DNA of 64,000 nucleotides from Bactericera cockerelli (GCA_024516035.1 CM044955.1:18181551-18245550), one strand, 5' to 3'; shown: positions 35,436-63,670, numbered from the stretch's first letter. Numbers and translations are program-made. The notes: generated by a model not told the origin, from the sequence alone.

Positions 35436-35779
35436 AATGTACAATGCGTTTCTACTGCACTGAAGGTTATCAGCAGATATTGAATGATCAATTAGCACAT
35501 CTACTACGTATGAGTATTTTACTATAACTAACTTGGTTCCATTAGGCACTACTGTAATAGTGATTTATTAGCAGCGAAAATGGATGGTGTGTCAAATTCA
35601 CGCCCAATCCTTTGTTTGTGGTTGAGACGTAGTGGCTAAGGAACCAGGCAAAGTTTTGAGTAATCTTCCTGACAAAGACCGAATAATCCCTCAGAGTGAA
35701 ATTTACTGATGAATCAATCTTTTAGAGTAGAAACAAACTACTTTTCTTTTCTGACATTACAATATTCTTTCTTTTTTTT

Positions 35780-35950
35780 TGTTTAACGTCGCTTTCAACT
35801 GCAGGGTCATATCACGACGGAGGTGTTCCTCCAATACGAAGGAAAATCACAAACGTGCTACTCGCATTAACTTCATCCAGCCTGAGTTGGGCCGGAATGT
35901 CAGTATCACGAAGTCTTCACTCGATGGACTGTGCATTCAACGCGCCAGCG
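35780..35950 (+). repeat. Dispersed repeat (GTTTAACGTCGCTTTCAACT family), copy 1
   Basis: Shares ACGTCGCTTTCAACTGCA, GGTCATATCACGACGG and CAGCCTGAGTTGGGCC with 57840-58040 (there ACATCGCTTTCAATTGCA). No ORF is common to both. Confidence 0.65.
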
Positions 35951-36716
35951 ACGCTTTCCTTACTTTCCTTATTCTATAATAAGAAATTATCATATTATGG
36001 TACTCTCTACGAATGTTTCTTAAACTCGAGAAATTTCTACAGTACAAAAAACAAGTAATTTATTTTAAAGGTAAGTTTTGAGGGGCAAACTATGATAATT
36101 AACTAATTAGCATGGTTACTAAAGGTTATCGCAAAACTCAACATACTTAACTTCAATAGATACAGTGACCGTTGCAATGTCAAACAGTGGAGTGTATTCA
36201 TTTGGTTTGCAATGAACATCTAGACTTTCAGATATGGAACACAAAATCTGCCTAAGTGCATTTTACCATACAGTTAAAAGCGACTTTAAACCCAATGAAA
36301 AAAAAAACTTCTCTTTGTAAAACAATTTTGCAGATCTTTAGGTAGTCTGTTTTTTTTTTTTTTTTTTTTAGTTTTCAACAGATGCTTCCAACTCGGGACG
36401 GTTTGACAGCTCCTGAAGTGGGCCTAGCAAACACCTCGAGTGGTGTATTGAATAATAGGTTTTGCTGTCCAGTTTTAATTTTCCATAAATCAACTTGGAA
36501 AATATTAGTCATTAAACTTAGTTCAAAGATTACGCTTCGATATTTTCTTGCTCAGTTTACTTGAAAACATCAAACGGTTATCTCGCTACACATGCATTGC
36601 TTTGTGCACTAATCCCCTAGGTCCTCGCACAACTTGTGCAATATGAGTTAGTAGTAGCATCGGTTTCGTTCACACTATAAGTCGGCATTGTGCGTGAGAT
36701 GGAACGGGTAGATATC

Positions 36717-37020
36717 TACCGAAAAAGTTTGAGATTTTGACTCCTCCTACCATGGGTAGAAAAACCAACAGTGAAAATATTTTGGAAAAGTCTTCTATAA
36801 TGCCGCCAGTGCAAAAATCTCGACCGGTTTATGGGAGATTTCGATTGGTCAATATAGCTGAACGGTTGTATCTACCAAAAAAGTTTGAGATTTTGACCAT
36901 GGGTAGAAAAACCAACAGTGAAAATATTTTTGAAAAGTATTCTTTAATGCCGCCAGTGTAAAAATCTCGACCGGTTTATGGGAGATTTCGATTGGTCAAT
37001 ATGGCTGAACGGTTGCATCT
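36717..37020 (+). repeat. Tandem duplication, about 150-160 bp unit, two copies
   Basis: AAAAAGTTTGAGATTTTGA, then ATGGGTAGAAAAACCAACAG, TCTCGACCGGTTTATGGGAG and GATTTCGATTGGTCAATAT occur twice in the same order. The open frame at 36737-36961 is a by-product. Confidence 0.9.
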
Positions 37021-37689
37021 GTTGTATGCGTGTGTAAATAGGAGTGCTTTCGGGCGTATAATATCTCTTGGTAGGCTCGTCTTGCTTTTTGACTTGACTC
37101 AGTTGGTTGGTGTTGACCCTCTGTCTCTATAACTAATGAATGCAACCTCTCCTTCCAATAAACTAATAGTGCTATTAGAAACTGCTAGGAATAATAATTA
37201 TCCTGTGAGTATGTACAGATTGTACGGTACATGAAATAATACCCCTATAATTTCTAATCCTAATTGTTATAAGGTTTCTCTGGAAACTCCATACAATTGA
37301 GAACACTGCGGCCTAAGGATATCTATTTTCAGCACCATCATGCGTTGAATTTTTGAGCGTACACCCACACTTGATGCATGTTTCGGTCTAATCTGAGTGT
37401 GCTCTAGAAGTTTGAGTCCTGCCTCGTGCATGCCTGATCCTAGGGACGCTCCTGGCCCTGTGGTGATAAGATGTGACTATCGTCATCTCTAAACCTTGCT
37501 CAATCAAACTAAGGGCCTCGTAGTGTACGTCTACATCGCGAAAACTTGTTTGCAATCATGCACATTGGTTGTTTTGGGTGAAACTTGTATTCCTCTGTCG
37601 AGATTCAGTCTGTTAAGATTGTCGACAGTTGAATTCACAAGCACTTATCAATTCCAGACGGATCGGATTTCTCAAGTTTAACATCCAAG

Positions 37690-37930
37690 TAGTAGTTGTT
37701 GTAGCCAGCTTGGTTACAGCTGGAGGGGTGAGTAAAGGCCTCCAGCTAACTTTAGATCAAAGTTAGCTTGTCCTGAACCACGTATATCTATCTGCAACCA
37801 TCCAACTTGAGTAGTTGAACTTACAATGAACCTTTAGGAAATTGCAATTTAGCCTGGCTTGTTAGGGTTAGCTGGTCAGTTCTCTGTTTATAGTCCTCTA
37901 GCGGAGTCTAGCGAGACACTGCTCTTCTCC
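37690..37930 (+). repeat. Dispersed repeat, copy 2 (paired with 11575-11810)
   Basis: GTTGTTGTAGCCAGCTTGGT, TCCTGAACCACGTATATCTA and AGCCTGGCTTGTTAGGGTTA occur in the same order as at 11575-11810. Confidence 0.6.
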
Positions 37931-37969
37931 CTGTTTAATGTCCCCCAGCCAGATGTAGTAGTAGTAAAC

Positions 37970-38050
37970 TCTTTATTGAAATTTATTTACAAAAATCACA
38001 AAGGGCGGGATTAATGCCTGAGACAATCTCTACCATCCAAGCCATTGGCG
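37970..38050 (-). repeat. RTE-like LINE 3' fragment
   Basis: CTCTTTATTGAAATTTATTT, then CAAAGGGCGGGATTAATGCC and TCTCTACCATCCAAGCC, as at 1195-1400. Confidence 0.45.
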
Positions 38051-39014
38051 AATATGGCGAAGAAGAAAATATACTTCATAGTCTGGAAAATGCGAAAGTG
38101 GCAAAAGAGACATAATCCAAGAGATATAGTTACTATTTTTTTCTTAACTGAACTAGAGACCTATCATTATTGCTTCCTAACCCAGCTAGAGATTATTACT
38201 ATAGTTTAAATCGTTTACAGAAACATGGAGAAAAAAAGGAATCTATCGATTTTCAGACTTGATTTTCTGCTGGCGTCAAGGCTCACTCAAGCTTTGTTAG
38301 TTTCACAAAAACAGTGGTAGTTGCAGAGGGCCAATTCACACTACTGTTGAAGATCCCCCCCCCCCCTTCTGACAGTCCGATTAAAATTTCCGCCGTAAGA
38401 AACTGTCCGGTCCACACATCCTTGTCTCACCGTGAGATGAGTAGTGCGTTAAATACTTACCTCCCACACTGTCTGTCCTAGGCTTTTTTTGGTAGGTCCA
38501 GGCTCATTAAAATTGGGCTTCTTTTACTTTACAACTATCTTTCTGATTCCAAAAAAATCCTTATTTTATAATAATCCTAAGCACGTTATCTTTGCCGGCT
38601 TGGATATTTTTCGCTTTTGTCGAGTGTTGTGATAATCATGATATAGGAATAATGTGCTTGGGAATTGAGAGATAATGAAGTAGGTAACTTCTGTACTGAA
38701 TTTATTTAACTTATTAGTAATCAACGGAGTGTCTGCATTAGTGTTTAGGAATTTCGTTGGAATTTTTTTAGCGGACTATTTGTAGTTATGTGATGTTTTT
38801 TTTCATCAGCTTTCTCATTGAACGTAATGGGTACATGTCGAGATTTTAGTGTCTACTTTATTTTCCAGTGTTCCTAAAATCTAAACTTAGGTTACAATAG
38901 ATCTAATAGAGGTCACTGTGATAATTGGGGCTTCTCTTGGAGGACTCTGACCAGTTTATAATAAGAAAATCTAGACTTGTGTAACCACTCGAGATTCATT
39001 GGTGAAATTGTCAT

Positions 39015-39105
39015 TTCAACTAATCTATTGTATAATATCAACTAATCTATTGTATAATACCAACTAATCTATTGTATAATACCAACTAATCTATTTTATA
39101 ACACC
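39015..39105 (+). repeat. 22-bp tandem repeat, four copies
   Basis: CAACTAATCTATTGTATAAT is repeated four times, the last diverged (TTTTATAAC). Confidence 0.92.
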
Positions 39106-40319
39106 AAATAAAATATATTTTTTGATATTTATCGAATAACAACAGCAAAATACCATTTAAAAAACATGAATTTGTAAGTACATTTCTTGAATCTCAAACG
39201 ACCACAGTCAAAACACATTTGGAAAAATATTATTTTTGAAATCTGAGAATCTGACGCGTGTGGCGTGATTCAAAATAATAATTTACGTCTGAATTGTGAA
39301 TGAATGACGCGATCGTGCAACATGTGGTTTTGACTGACATGAAAGAATTCTCGCCCTATCAGATAACCATGAGTGCTTTCTACTACTGAGTAACAGTGGT
39401 AGTTGTTGAGATCTGCCGCTATAGTTAGAACCCAGAAATAAGGATGTGTGCGTACAGAGACATTGGAGTTCAGAGGAACTATGTTGAAAGACAAAATTCT
39501 ATCCGAATTGGTGAGTAAAACCGTGGATTTGAAGAAATAAAAGTTGCATAACTTCTCTTTTAAATCGAGGTCATTCGGAAGGAAATTTGCAAACGAGCTA
39601 CCGTCATTATCCTCAGCTAGCTTCACGCTGGTAGGAAATAACCTGCATCACCAGGACTGGAACATGGTGAGAGTCACCCACCAAGTCTCCACCTTGCTGG
39701 ACGTTACTTAACTTCAGCGATCTTCCAAGAGCTGATGTATTCAACGTGCCATCGACGCTAGCTGATGTGTCGTTGTTTCGATTCAAAATGAAACCTTTCA
39801 AGTGCAAACACGGTTTTTTTTTTAATCAAAGAGGTGTTTTATTAAATTTTCGTATTTAGAGCTGACTCCTTGCGAATATTCTTTGTCACAGATCAGAATA
39901 TCAGATGATACATAATATTTATATATGTTTGTTATAACGACGGACGTATGCATACCACCTTTGTCACAAAAGATATATTTAAGGCCGCAGTGACAAAGAG
40001 CTTTCGTACCCGACAACCCTACTTATACCAATACCACTTTGAACTTAAAAATAGAATGTGTATACTGCGTACTTGTGCAATATAGGTGGTGGGTATGTAC
40101 TTGAATATTAATAAAAAGGTGTAGCCTAGACACAAGTAGGAACTGATAAGAGCTGAGGGATCAGGCAGTGAGCATGACAGTTAACGAGGAATTTTTGCGT
40201 CAGCCCGATAACAAGCAATGATTAGGCAAAAGTTGGAAAAGGAATACAACTCTTGGCTCAGCTTATTCCATCATCATTAGTACAATCATTTTTACTTTAT
40301 TTATTATTATTATTATTGT

Positions 40320-40400
40320 CCTAGAAGCTGTAAAGTCAAGGCGTTGGTCTGGTAATCCAGAGGTCGCGTGTTTGAAACCCAGCCGGGACATCTGATGTTA
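40320..40400 (+). mobile_element. SINE family B fragment
   Basis: CCTAGAAGCTGTAAAGTCAA, TGGTAATCCAGAGGTCGCG and AAACCCAGCCGGGACAT match the tRNA-like head; the body is missing. Confidence 0.55.
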
Positions 40401-41753
40401 TCCTTTTGGGATTTTGACCATCACTAAAGACTAATTAAAAAAAAAAGACTCATACCCGTATCTATGAAGAGAAAACACCTTCTAAGCAATGTCTCAAGCA
40501 TGATTTCCTTTAATATTTTTGACCAATACCCTTGCTTAAGACATTGCTGAGACAGAATTTGAGAAAAAATCTTGCGTTGATTGAGATTCAAACCAACGGA
40601 TCCATACGCCACCTGGATCAACAGGCTAGCGCCTAAACCACACGACCACCAATGTTTAAAATGGAAAACCAACTGTTACTGTTTCAATCATAATCATTTT
40701 AGTATTTTGTTAGAAAAAAATTAAAGCATAATGAAGAGGCAAAGCAACTGATAAAAAAGTCCGAAGAATTACTCTTAGAAAAAAAATAATGAAATCTAAT
40801 GTGTTACGAACTTATGGCATGCGATTTGATAACAAAACTAGCACGCGATGACCATGATAAAGCTCACACATATTATATGTATATTTGTACATGTAACCTT
40901 TGTTGTGTTAATTAATTACTTAATTAGGTGATCAGTATAAACGAGATGTACTTGAGACTGCTTTAATGAATGAAAGTGAGGGATGAGTCATTAATAGTCA
41001 TTATATATACCGAATTATATTAAATGTATGTATAACCTATAATATTGTCATAATTAACCTAAACGCTGTTAGCATTGTCCTGATTGACTTGATAAGACTG
41101 CGCCGTCAATTATTCTCTTACTCGTGTGGGGGGCTTGATTAGTTATATTATTAATGTCTTTTTGAGGATGCCAATTATTTATATTAGTTATATTGTTAAT
41201 GTCTTTTTGAGGAGGCCAATTATTTATTTAAATATGTATTATTGTATTATCTTAGATGAACAAAAAATTCATTTACGCCACATGTTCGTTTATTTTTGTG
41301 CACACAAATGTACTTTGTAGGATTTTTTCAACTATCAATAATATCAATTATTATTATCATTAAATATTACTTTTTTTGTTGAAATTTTCCAAACACTTCA
41401 ATGTTGAAAAACAAATGAACCCAACACTTAAACCACCTTGTGTGGCATAGGTACACAAATGTGCAAACTCAAGCCTGGTTCTGTATCCCTCGAATTTTTG
41501 AGAAGTTCCTGTGTGGTTTACATAGATGAGCATCATTTTTCAATATGGATGAAAGCATTCTTCAATACTCTCCATAGAATACCAGCAACCTCGAAGAAAT
41601 GTCAAAATTTAAACTTTCAAATTACATTGACAAATACTTTATTACTGACGGCGTTGGACTACAGAGCCTCTACTAGCAGTTTAAAAGAGAGGCCGGCGTG
41701 AAATAATTTGGTTTCGAGAAAAAAAATTGTAACGAAGTGCAATAAGATTTTAG

Positions 41754-57054
<15,301 letters not shown>

Positions 57055-57839
57055 TGAGGCTGAGACCTGAGAGCTGAGATGAGGTGAGTACATGGGGTGA
57101 ATTGGACAGAAGGGGGATCTTGATTGTCCTTTTAGGTGGAATTCATGATCTCTTGAGTTACATAAATCCTCAAACACATTCCTCGAACGGAAAACCATAA
57201 GAGATAGTATGGGGATTCCCTCAAGTTATTTTTAAGTATAGTCTTGTCCAATGAAATTAGAGGATATTATGTTTAAGGTAATCTGAAGACCATATTTTTG
57301 CTGTCATGATTATCTGTTGAACATTCATAATCATCAATTCCAAAGATTTCATTGGATGAGTCTATGTTTGTAAAGAATCCAATGTTCAGAAATGTAAATA
57401 TATGGTACATATTTTCAAAATAAAGAACATTTCAAAGCCTCGGTGTAATTTATGCCGATTCTTTGTTCATAAAACTATCAAATTCAAGCAAAGGTTATGA
57501 AGTCTTGTATCCTTGGTGTCTATTATTTTAGCTGTTTATTATTTTGCTGCTATTGCTGTTATAATTTTGTATATACATATAGATATGATTTTGGCATAGC
57601 ACCCATTGTTTGAGTAGTTTCGTTATATCTCTTGTCTTGTCCTCCCAATGAAGGGTGTTTGCTTGTTTCTAAATAGTGCTGTCGATTTAAAGCACCATAC
57701 TGACATTTATATTTTATGTTGTACTAGAAATTTATTCAATCCTAGTAAAATATAAAATAATAATTGGATGTCTTATTTGAAACTTGAGATAAATTATATT
57801 CTACTAATCCAACTGTCTTCACTTTTTTTTTAATTTTGG

Positions 57840-58040
57840 ATTAACATCGCTTTCAATTGCATGGTCATAACACGACGGGGGTGTTACCCTCCATTCGCAG
57901 GAAACTCACAAACCTGCTACCCACATAAATCTCACTCAGCCTGGGTTGGGCCAGAATGCCAGCATCACGCTGGACGTTGCTCAATTTCGGTGTTCCTACG
58001 AGAACCGGTGCATTCAACGCTGGTGCATCCACGCTGACCT
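57840..58040 (+). repeat. Dispersed repeat (GTTTAACGTCGCTTTCAACT family), copy 2
   Basis: ACATCGCTTTCAATTGCATG, GTCATAACACGACGGGGG, CTCAGCCTGGGTTGGGCC and CATCACGCTGGACGTTGC. Parts match 35780-35950 and 39680-39760. Confidence 0.65.
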
Positions 58041-59672
58041 GTCTTCTCTTTTGGTACTGTTGAAATTTCAGTTTATGAGCAACCTAAAACTCGGACTTCT
58101 TGCTTTCATTGCAGGTACATAATACGAGCCTACAAATCAAAACCTAACTATATTTCTACGACATCGAGACAAAGAGGATGAGAATTCGGACCGTGGGACG
58201 CTGTCGGCTGAGTGTCCATAGGATTTCAACGCGGCAATGCACATGCAAACATTGCCGCATGCCAGTAATATCGATCAAGTTTATAATTTACAATAGTTAT
58301 GTTTTCTGCTATCGATTGTCTTAAATGGAATTTGTCTACTGATTCAATTCAACCGTCTTAATTGGAGGAGATCCTGTTTTTTTTTTTTTCTGAACGATCT
58401 ACTTTAACTGTATGACTTAACTTTAGACGCTACGGATCCTTTTCCTTTTATAATAAGAAGAGTTGTAACTCTCCAAGTTTCCTAAATAATTCCATTGCAG
58501 GATTTATTGTGTGTTTTACTTCTCAGAGTAAGAAATACAGACAATTATGAAAATACGCTGCCTCTAATTTCCGGTAACCAAACGAACAAACAAATAGACA
58601 TGAAGGCGAGTTAATGTATGAAAGGAAATACCAAAAAACACTCTTCTTTCTAACACTGATTTCAAATATTATATCTTGGTGCTTTTTTTCCTCTTATTTT
58701 TACTTAACCTTTTATGATGTTGTAATATTATAAGATCAAATGAGGGTACTTGTTCTTGGCGGATCTAACAGACATAAATGTGAAAAAAGAGTGACACCTA
58801 TATAAATGACACTTTTGACTGATTTTTCTGTAAAATCTTTGTTGCTTTCTCAAGTGCTATAATATCACTAGCATGAAACAAATGCTTTTAGAATTAATGG
58901 AAGCTCCAAGTTTTGTTGTTCACGTCAAAAAAATTAGCCTGCCTTCTGTCAATATAAAAAAGTTATGCCTTTTTTGAGGTTGTTCCCACTAAGATTTTAT
59001 AAATTGACGACAAGAATGAAGATCCTGTCAAGGCAAACCCTAAACCAAGTTCCTTGTATTGCTTCACAAATATTCTAAATATTACTTTGTTCTCAGGTAC
59101 CTACACTGGGCCCAAACTCTGTTTAGATTAACTAGTTCAGTAGAAATTCGTGTATCCTCGATCGATGTTTCATCATGGAATGAATTCTCAGTCAAAATTG
59201 AAGAGAACATGATTATTTTAATTGAATTTGATTTCTATAACCAAAAATATATACCAAATTGTATCAAAATTGATCTAAAGAAATAAAAGCAACGTATTTT
59301 GAGACCAAAAAATAAATAAAAGAATCTATCAATATATATGTAATGGGCTCTTCATAAGTATTAGGGTGGAATTTTATAATCTTCTATTGAATCTCTGTAT
59401 TCACTTGACTCAAATAAGTTAAGAGTACCTTTTTTCAGGTTTAAATTTATTCAACTCAAGTGAGGATCATTAATACCACCCTTGACTGTTTTCCTAAGTT
59501 TCATGATATGTAATATTAATGGGTGAAACAACCCCAAAGCTCTCAACTTGTATTAATGTCTCAACTTGTAATTTTTCCGAGTATTTAAAATCAAATTGCA
59601 GCAACTATGTATTTTAATTTGTCAAACAGTGTAATTATTCAAAGTATCTTTGATATAATCCTGGAACTTTAA

Positions 59673-59801
59673 GGGCGGAATTAATAGACGTTTTTGTAAT
59701 ACCTCTGTGGCGCTAAGTCACGGATTGCGTACTGTGTAAGATAGGGAAAACCGACACTTACCAACGACTTAAGTTATTGATGTTGTCTATTAATTCCGCC
59801 C
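59673..59801. mobile_element. PIF/Harbinger-like MITE, young copy 2
   Basis: 129 bp flanked by TAA (59670-59672 and 59802-59804), with perfect-looking ends GGGCGGAATTAATAGAC and inverse. It differs from 54216-54344 at only a few bases. Confidence 0.88.
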
Positions 59802-60077
59802 TAAGTCTACTCATATATGGTGAACAGACTTACCAGTAGATTCAAATTTTACATATTTTTAACAATATTAATCCCTTCATTGATCAAGTACCACATACAT
59901 AGGTAGACTTAAAGATGTTTTAATGAAATAATAATTAATTCAGTATAATTATGTACCCTTGATATTATTATTATTTATGTATTGTATTGTTGCAAATACC
60001 TAATAACCTACCTACTAGTCTCTGCTATCATTTTTGGTCTGACCAAACTCTGAATGTTCATGCCGCTGTTTTGTTTT

Positions 60078-60156
60078 ACACTCTGAATTTATTTAAAGTA
60101 TTTACACTCTGAATTTATCCAGAGTATTTACACTCTGGATTTATCCAGAGTATTTT
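60078..60156 (+). repeat. 25-bp tandem repeat, three copies
   Basis: GTATTTACACTCTGAATTTA and TCCAGA repeated three times. Each unit contains a small CTCTGGATTTATCCAGAG palindrome in the later copies. Confidence 0.9.
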
Positions 60157-60729
60157 TCCCAATCTTATGTTCTACCAAAGAGAAAACATCTATTTATGTA
60201 AATATCCTTCAGTTTGAAAAACACGCAAAATTCATTTGTTAAAATTTGAGGAAATCTGAAATTAATTCCTCCCTTTATTTTTCAAAGTAAGCTTGGGAAG
60301 TGAAGCATGTGAATACCGAATTCTCTTAATGTCTAAATTATTAGGCTAATTCTCATCCTAGTTATATTATTAACTAACTAACAGGAAATTTTAATTTATG
60401 TCTGTAATGATTCTTCATCTTATCAATTTCTTTTTTATCAAATAAAAACACGAATTTTATTTTTGTTTTACATTCTCTATTTTATTTGAACTGATATAAT
60501 TTTTTTTGTTTTTTATTTTAGTCTGAAATCATTAAAATCGCCTCATACTATCTTTATAAATATCAGAAGTATTTTTTCTCTAGCGGGTAAAATATCTGAA
60601 AAATCAAAGGATAAATTAAAACACTAAAACGGATAAATTTTTTCTGAAGGATGATTAATTCGTAGGCATTCATTATCTTTGAACATTATACATTAGCGAG
60701 CGCAGATCGTAATGGCATTCTACATTCAC

Positions 60730-62260
60730 ATGTCAATCAATCAATCAAATGTTTATTGTGAATAAACAAAAATTGATTTTTTAATTTGATTATCTATAAG
60801 ATAAATTTTCCATTTAGTATATTTATTTATTTACAAATAAAAAACTTCCTCCATTCCTTGACCTTCTGGTATCGATCCAAGGATACATGCAGCATTACCC
60901 TTCTGAATGGCCAGACCAATTCTTTGGGCAAGAAATTGTTTAGATCGGGGTTCACCCGTACATCTAAACAATTTCTCACCCAGTTGGTTCAGCCATTCCT
61001 TCGAGGCAACACTCCGGGCACCCATGGTCTCTACCGCCAAAGGTTGGAATATATAGCCCTCATTCTTAATGTTTGTATATTTCATTTCTTTTTTTCTTGC
61101 TGCTACTTCTGCCGCCGCTCCTGCTTCATGACATGTTTTCATTAAATACGTAGGTGCAAACGTATCAACACAAGTTGCATCCCATACCAAACTCTTGCCA
61201 TTTGTCCAAGGAATTAATGTAACGCCATCCGGTCTTTTGCCGTCATTTCTTGATAATCCAGTTGGTTCTAAAATGGCGGGAATATTAACAGAAGACAATG
61301 TTCTTTTCAGGATGTCGTTTATTTCGCTATGTCTGTGAAATCTTCCAGCACTTCTACTACAGCTGAGCGGATGAAGACTCTTGGGAGAAACTGCTTCTTC
61401 ACAGATACATGTGTAGCCTGTACTCAAAACACAACCAAGTCTCAAACCCATACAAATTCTGAGTGTGTTATTGGTCAGTTGTGTACCAATATTTTTGCAT
61501 GGAATAGCTAATAACCATGCATTTGCTTCACTCTTTTGTAAGGCCAAAAATCTTGCTTTGTCATTATTGTCTTCAAACTTAATCCTACTGTCAATCACTT
61601 GTTTCACTACGATTTCATCCCAACAGCCCTGTATGTGTAGTTGTGTCTCAGAAGGAATATTCTCATAATTGGATTGCCATAATTCCAACCCGTCCTGTTC
61701 ATGTTGAAGAATCAAAGTGTCAACAGGTTTTGATATCATGATGGAGACATTCATCTTCGAACCACAACATGAAGCAAGGTAAGCAGGGAGAGCAAGATCC
61801 ATCACACTACGTATTCCTAGGCCACCATTTCTTATAGGAAGGCTTGCTTGAAACCATTTTGGTCCAAGGAGTGAGATGTTGAGGATTTCTTCCAAGGTAG
61901 ATTTTAAAATGCCATCCATTTCAATTAGTATATCTGCACATTTCCACGTTGGTACAGTACGTAATAAATACATCATTTTGGGTATTCCCAAACAATTTTT
62001 TAAAAGGTAAAATGCAATGTGAGCAGGAATATCCTTTAAACGCTGGCAAGCCAATTTTAAAACATCATTTTTTTCATTGATCTTTTGTGCATAGCCTTCT
62101 TCAATCAGTGGGGCACCAAGAAGGGACAAGTTTTGACTTGAAACAATTTTTATTCCAGATAAAATAGATTGAAAATTATGTACAACATCGGGGTCCATAT
62201 TTTTATACAAAGTATGTGTTTCACATTTATCTAAAATGACTAATTAGATAGGTACTAAAA
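60730..62260 (-). mobile_element. 5'-truncated non-LTR retroelement with restriction-like endonuclease
   Basis: An intact C-terminal reading frame (60831-62210) is followed, on the minus strand, by a short AT-rich 3' UTR. It ends near a TTGATTGATTGATTGA-like run (about 60735-60755), a typical simple-repeat tail. Upstream of the ORF the frame closes at TAA near 62240, and no RT catalytic motifs are found, so the 5' part is missing. Confidence 0.75.
60831..62210 (-). CDS. C-terminal part of RT/RLE retroelement protein (R2/Hero-like endonuclease)
   Basis: 459 codons, uninterrupted. The N-terminal 120 residues resemble the region after the RT active site (LSLLGAPLIEEGYAQKIN, IPAHIAFYLLKNCLGIPKMM, SLPIRNGGLGIRS). 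Then comes a Cys-Cys-His-Cys cluster (C268, C270, H280, C284) followed by GRFHRH, and a PD-(D/E)XK-type nuclease signature GKRPDGVTLIPW with P327-D328 and D344 in LVWDATCVDT. Next are AAAEVAARKKEMKY and an AVETMGARS segment. Such endonucleases cut target DNA for target-primed reverse transcription in R2/NeSL/Hero elements. The upstream RT is absent, so this is most likely a 5'-truncated copy. Its intact frame suggests a recent insertion or, less likely, domestication. The clade name is inferred from motif order. Confidence 0.82.
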   Translation of the reverse strand: MYKNMDPDVVHNFQSILSGIKIVSSQNLSLLGAPLIEEGYAQKINEKNDVLKLACQRLKDIPAHIAFYLLKNCLGIPKMMYLLRTVPTWKCADILIEMDGILKSTLEEILNISLLGPKWFQASLPIRNGGLGIRSVMDLALPAYLASCCGSKMNVSIMISKPVDTLILQHEQDGLELWQSNYENIPSETQLHIQGCWDEIVVKQVIDSRIKFEDNNDKARFLALQKSEANAWLLAIPCKNIGTQLTNNTLRICMGLRLGCVLSTGYTCICEEAVSPKSLHPLSCSRSAGRFHRHSEINDILKRTLSSVNIPAILEPTGLSRNDGKRPDGVTLIPWTNGKSLVWDATCVDTFAPTYLMKTCHEAGAAAEVAARKKEMKYTNIKNEGYIFQPLAVETMGARSVASKEWLNQLGEKLFRCTGEPRSKQFLAQRIGLAIQKGNAACILGSIPEGQGMEEVFYL

Positions 62261-62514
62261 ATTAAACTAATGCGCCAGAGGCAACTAGTCTCAGGCATCA
62301 AGTGGCCCCGGGAAAAGGAGAAAAATTAAAGAGAGATAGCAGGATGTAACATGTGGTGATAAGAGGGCCAGTGAAGATAATGAGAGTGGAGTTTCAGAAA
62401 GAGTAAAGAGTATTGATCAATATAAGTGTAATAGATTGAGGCTTAGGTAGAATAATAAGATAAAGTTAAAGGGAGGGATAGAAATTTAGCAAGTAAGGAA
62501 AAGGGTGTGATGAC

Positions 62515-62715
62515 TTATAGTGGACAGGAGGACAACAGGTCGTTTCTCAGTGCAGATTTAAATTTTTCCATGTTTAATGACTTTAGTGAGGTTGGGATAT
62601 TTACACCTGCACCGAGAAACGATCTACTAAACATCCTTTCCCGACTTATAATGACGTTTTCACGATGACGTGTATTGTAGTTATGTTTATCTGATGTTCC
62701 TCACGAAATGAAGAA
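62515..62715 (-). pseudogene. 3' end of another non-LTR reverse transcriptase
   Basis: The minus strand reads HNYNTRHRENVIISRERM, then GAGVNIPTSLKSLNMEKFKS and ALRNDLLSSCPL, closing at TAA (62515-62517). The HNYNTR motif followed by a short hydrophobic segment and a FK-type helix is the usual C-terminus of Jockey/CR1/RTE-type ORF2 proteins. Upstream the frame is broken by TGA. The fragment is about 60 codons. Confidence 0.7.
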
Positions 62716-63670
62716 TATGAAAAGGACGTTATAGTTGGATTCAAATGTTCTCTTGGTATACCGGCCCATGTAGGCTGGGCCTTAATTTTAGTAACTGGGA
62801 CATCTTGCTAGCGAATGACAAGTAAAAGATATAATTATGAAGTTATTTCAACTGTAAATATTTAAGAAAATACTAGCGGGATTTGTATCAATACTTTGCA
62901 TCTTTGATTTAATTAAATACTTTTTCCTTGTCAGATTTTAAATCTAAAATCAATCAAATTAATACAATCTTGCCAAAAACGCATTTGAATGAAATAGGTA
63001 TTGAAATTCTATAAAACTTCAGTGTGTTGTAGCGCCGGCACTGACTCGTTAGATCGACTTGTTGAATGTAAAGTGGAGGGGATTAAATCTGGTAGTAGGA
63101 AATGCAAGACAAGAGGGGAAGCGAGTGTGGATTGCAGAGGTGGGGATAGAACTGCAACGGTTGTGTTTTGTTTGAGATAGATTTTTGAATAAATGAATAG
63201 TGCCGAATTTTATGTTTACGTTTTGCAAGTTAAAAAATCTAAGTGCGAAATTTAAATTTTCAGTTATAATTCTGTTAGTTCTGAGTTTTCTTTTCACTGT
63301 GGTAAATTTTATTTAAAGCTTATGTTATAATATCAGACTTAATACTTATACTGTGAACTAATCAGTGAATATCGCGTGAAATCTTTGTGGAAAAGTTTTC
63401 AACGCATATTAAAGAATTCTGTATCATACAGGTGTTTTCTTATTTTGCAAAGCTTGGAATTTTTTATATTTAAAATCCCCAAAACACCTCAGATAATTAC
63501 TAGAAAGTGTATATTATAATACTGAAAGCCTAGGTACTGGGTATGTAGATACTAAAATTCCTTTAGAATTTTTAGAAAATACTTTTGGTGGACCTGCAAC
63601 TTGAATATTTTGCCTGTTTTTTATAGGTAGTGCATTAGCTTTGAAATTGTGTACCTATAGAAGTAATAAA
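62716..63670. other. No gene seen
   Basis: AT-rich sequence. A minus open frame of 82 codons at 63049-63297 has no recognisable motif and is probably chance. Confidence 0.4.

Larger units (their letters stand above)
57055..60077 (+). other. PFKFB 3' UTR and intergenic DNA
   Basis: A donor-like GAG|GTGAGT at 57084 and an acceptor-like CATTGCAG near 58113 could splice the 3' UTR. AATAAA at 57419-57424 is a candidate polyadenylation signal. A dispersed repeat lies at 57840-58040 and a young MITE at 59673-59801. No other gene is supported. Confidence 0.45.

Noticed and set aside
36737..36961. 74-codon + frame (TPPTMGRKTNSENILEKSSI)
   Set aside because: Entirely inside a tandem duplication; the repeated peptide reflects the DNA duplication and the flanks lack splice signals.
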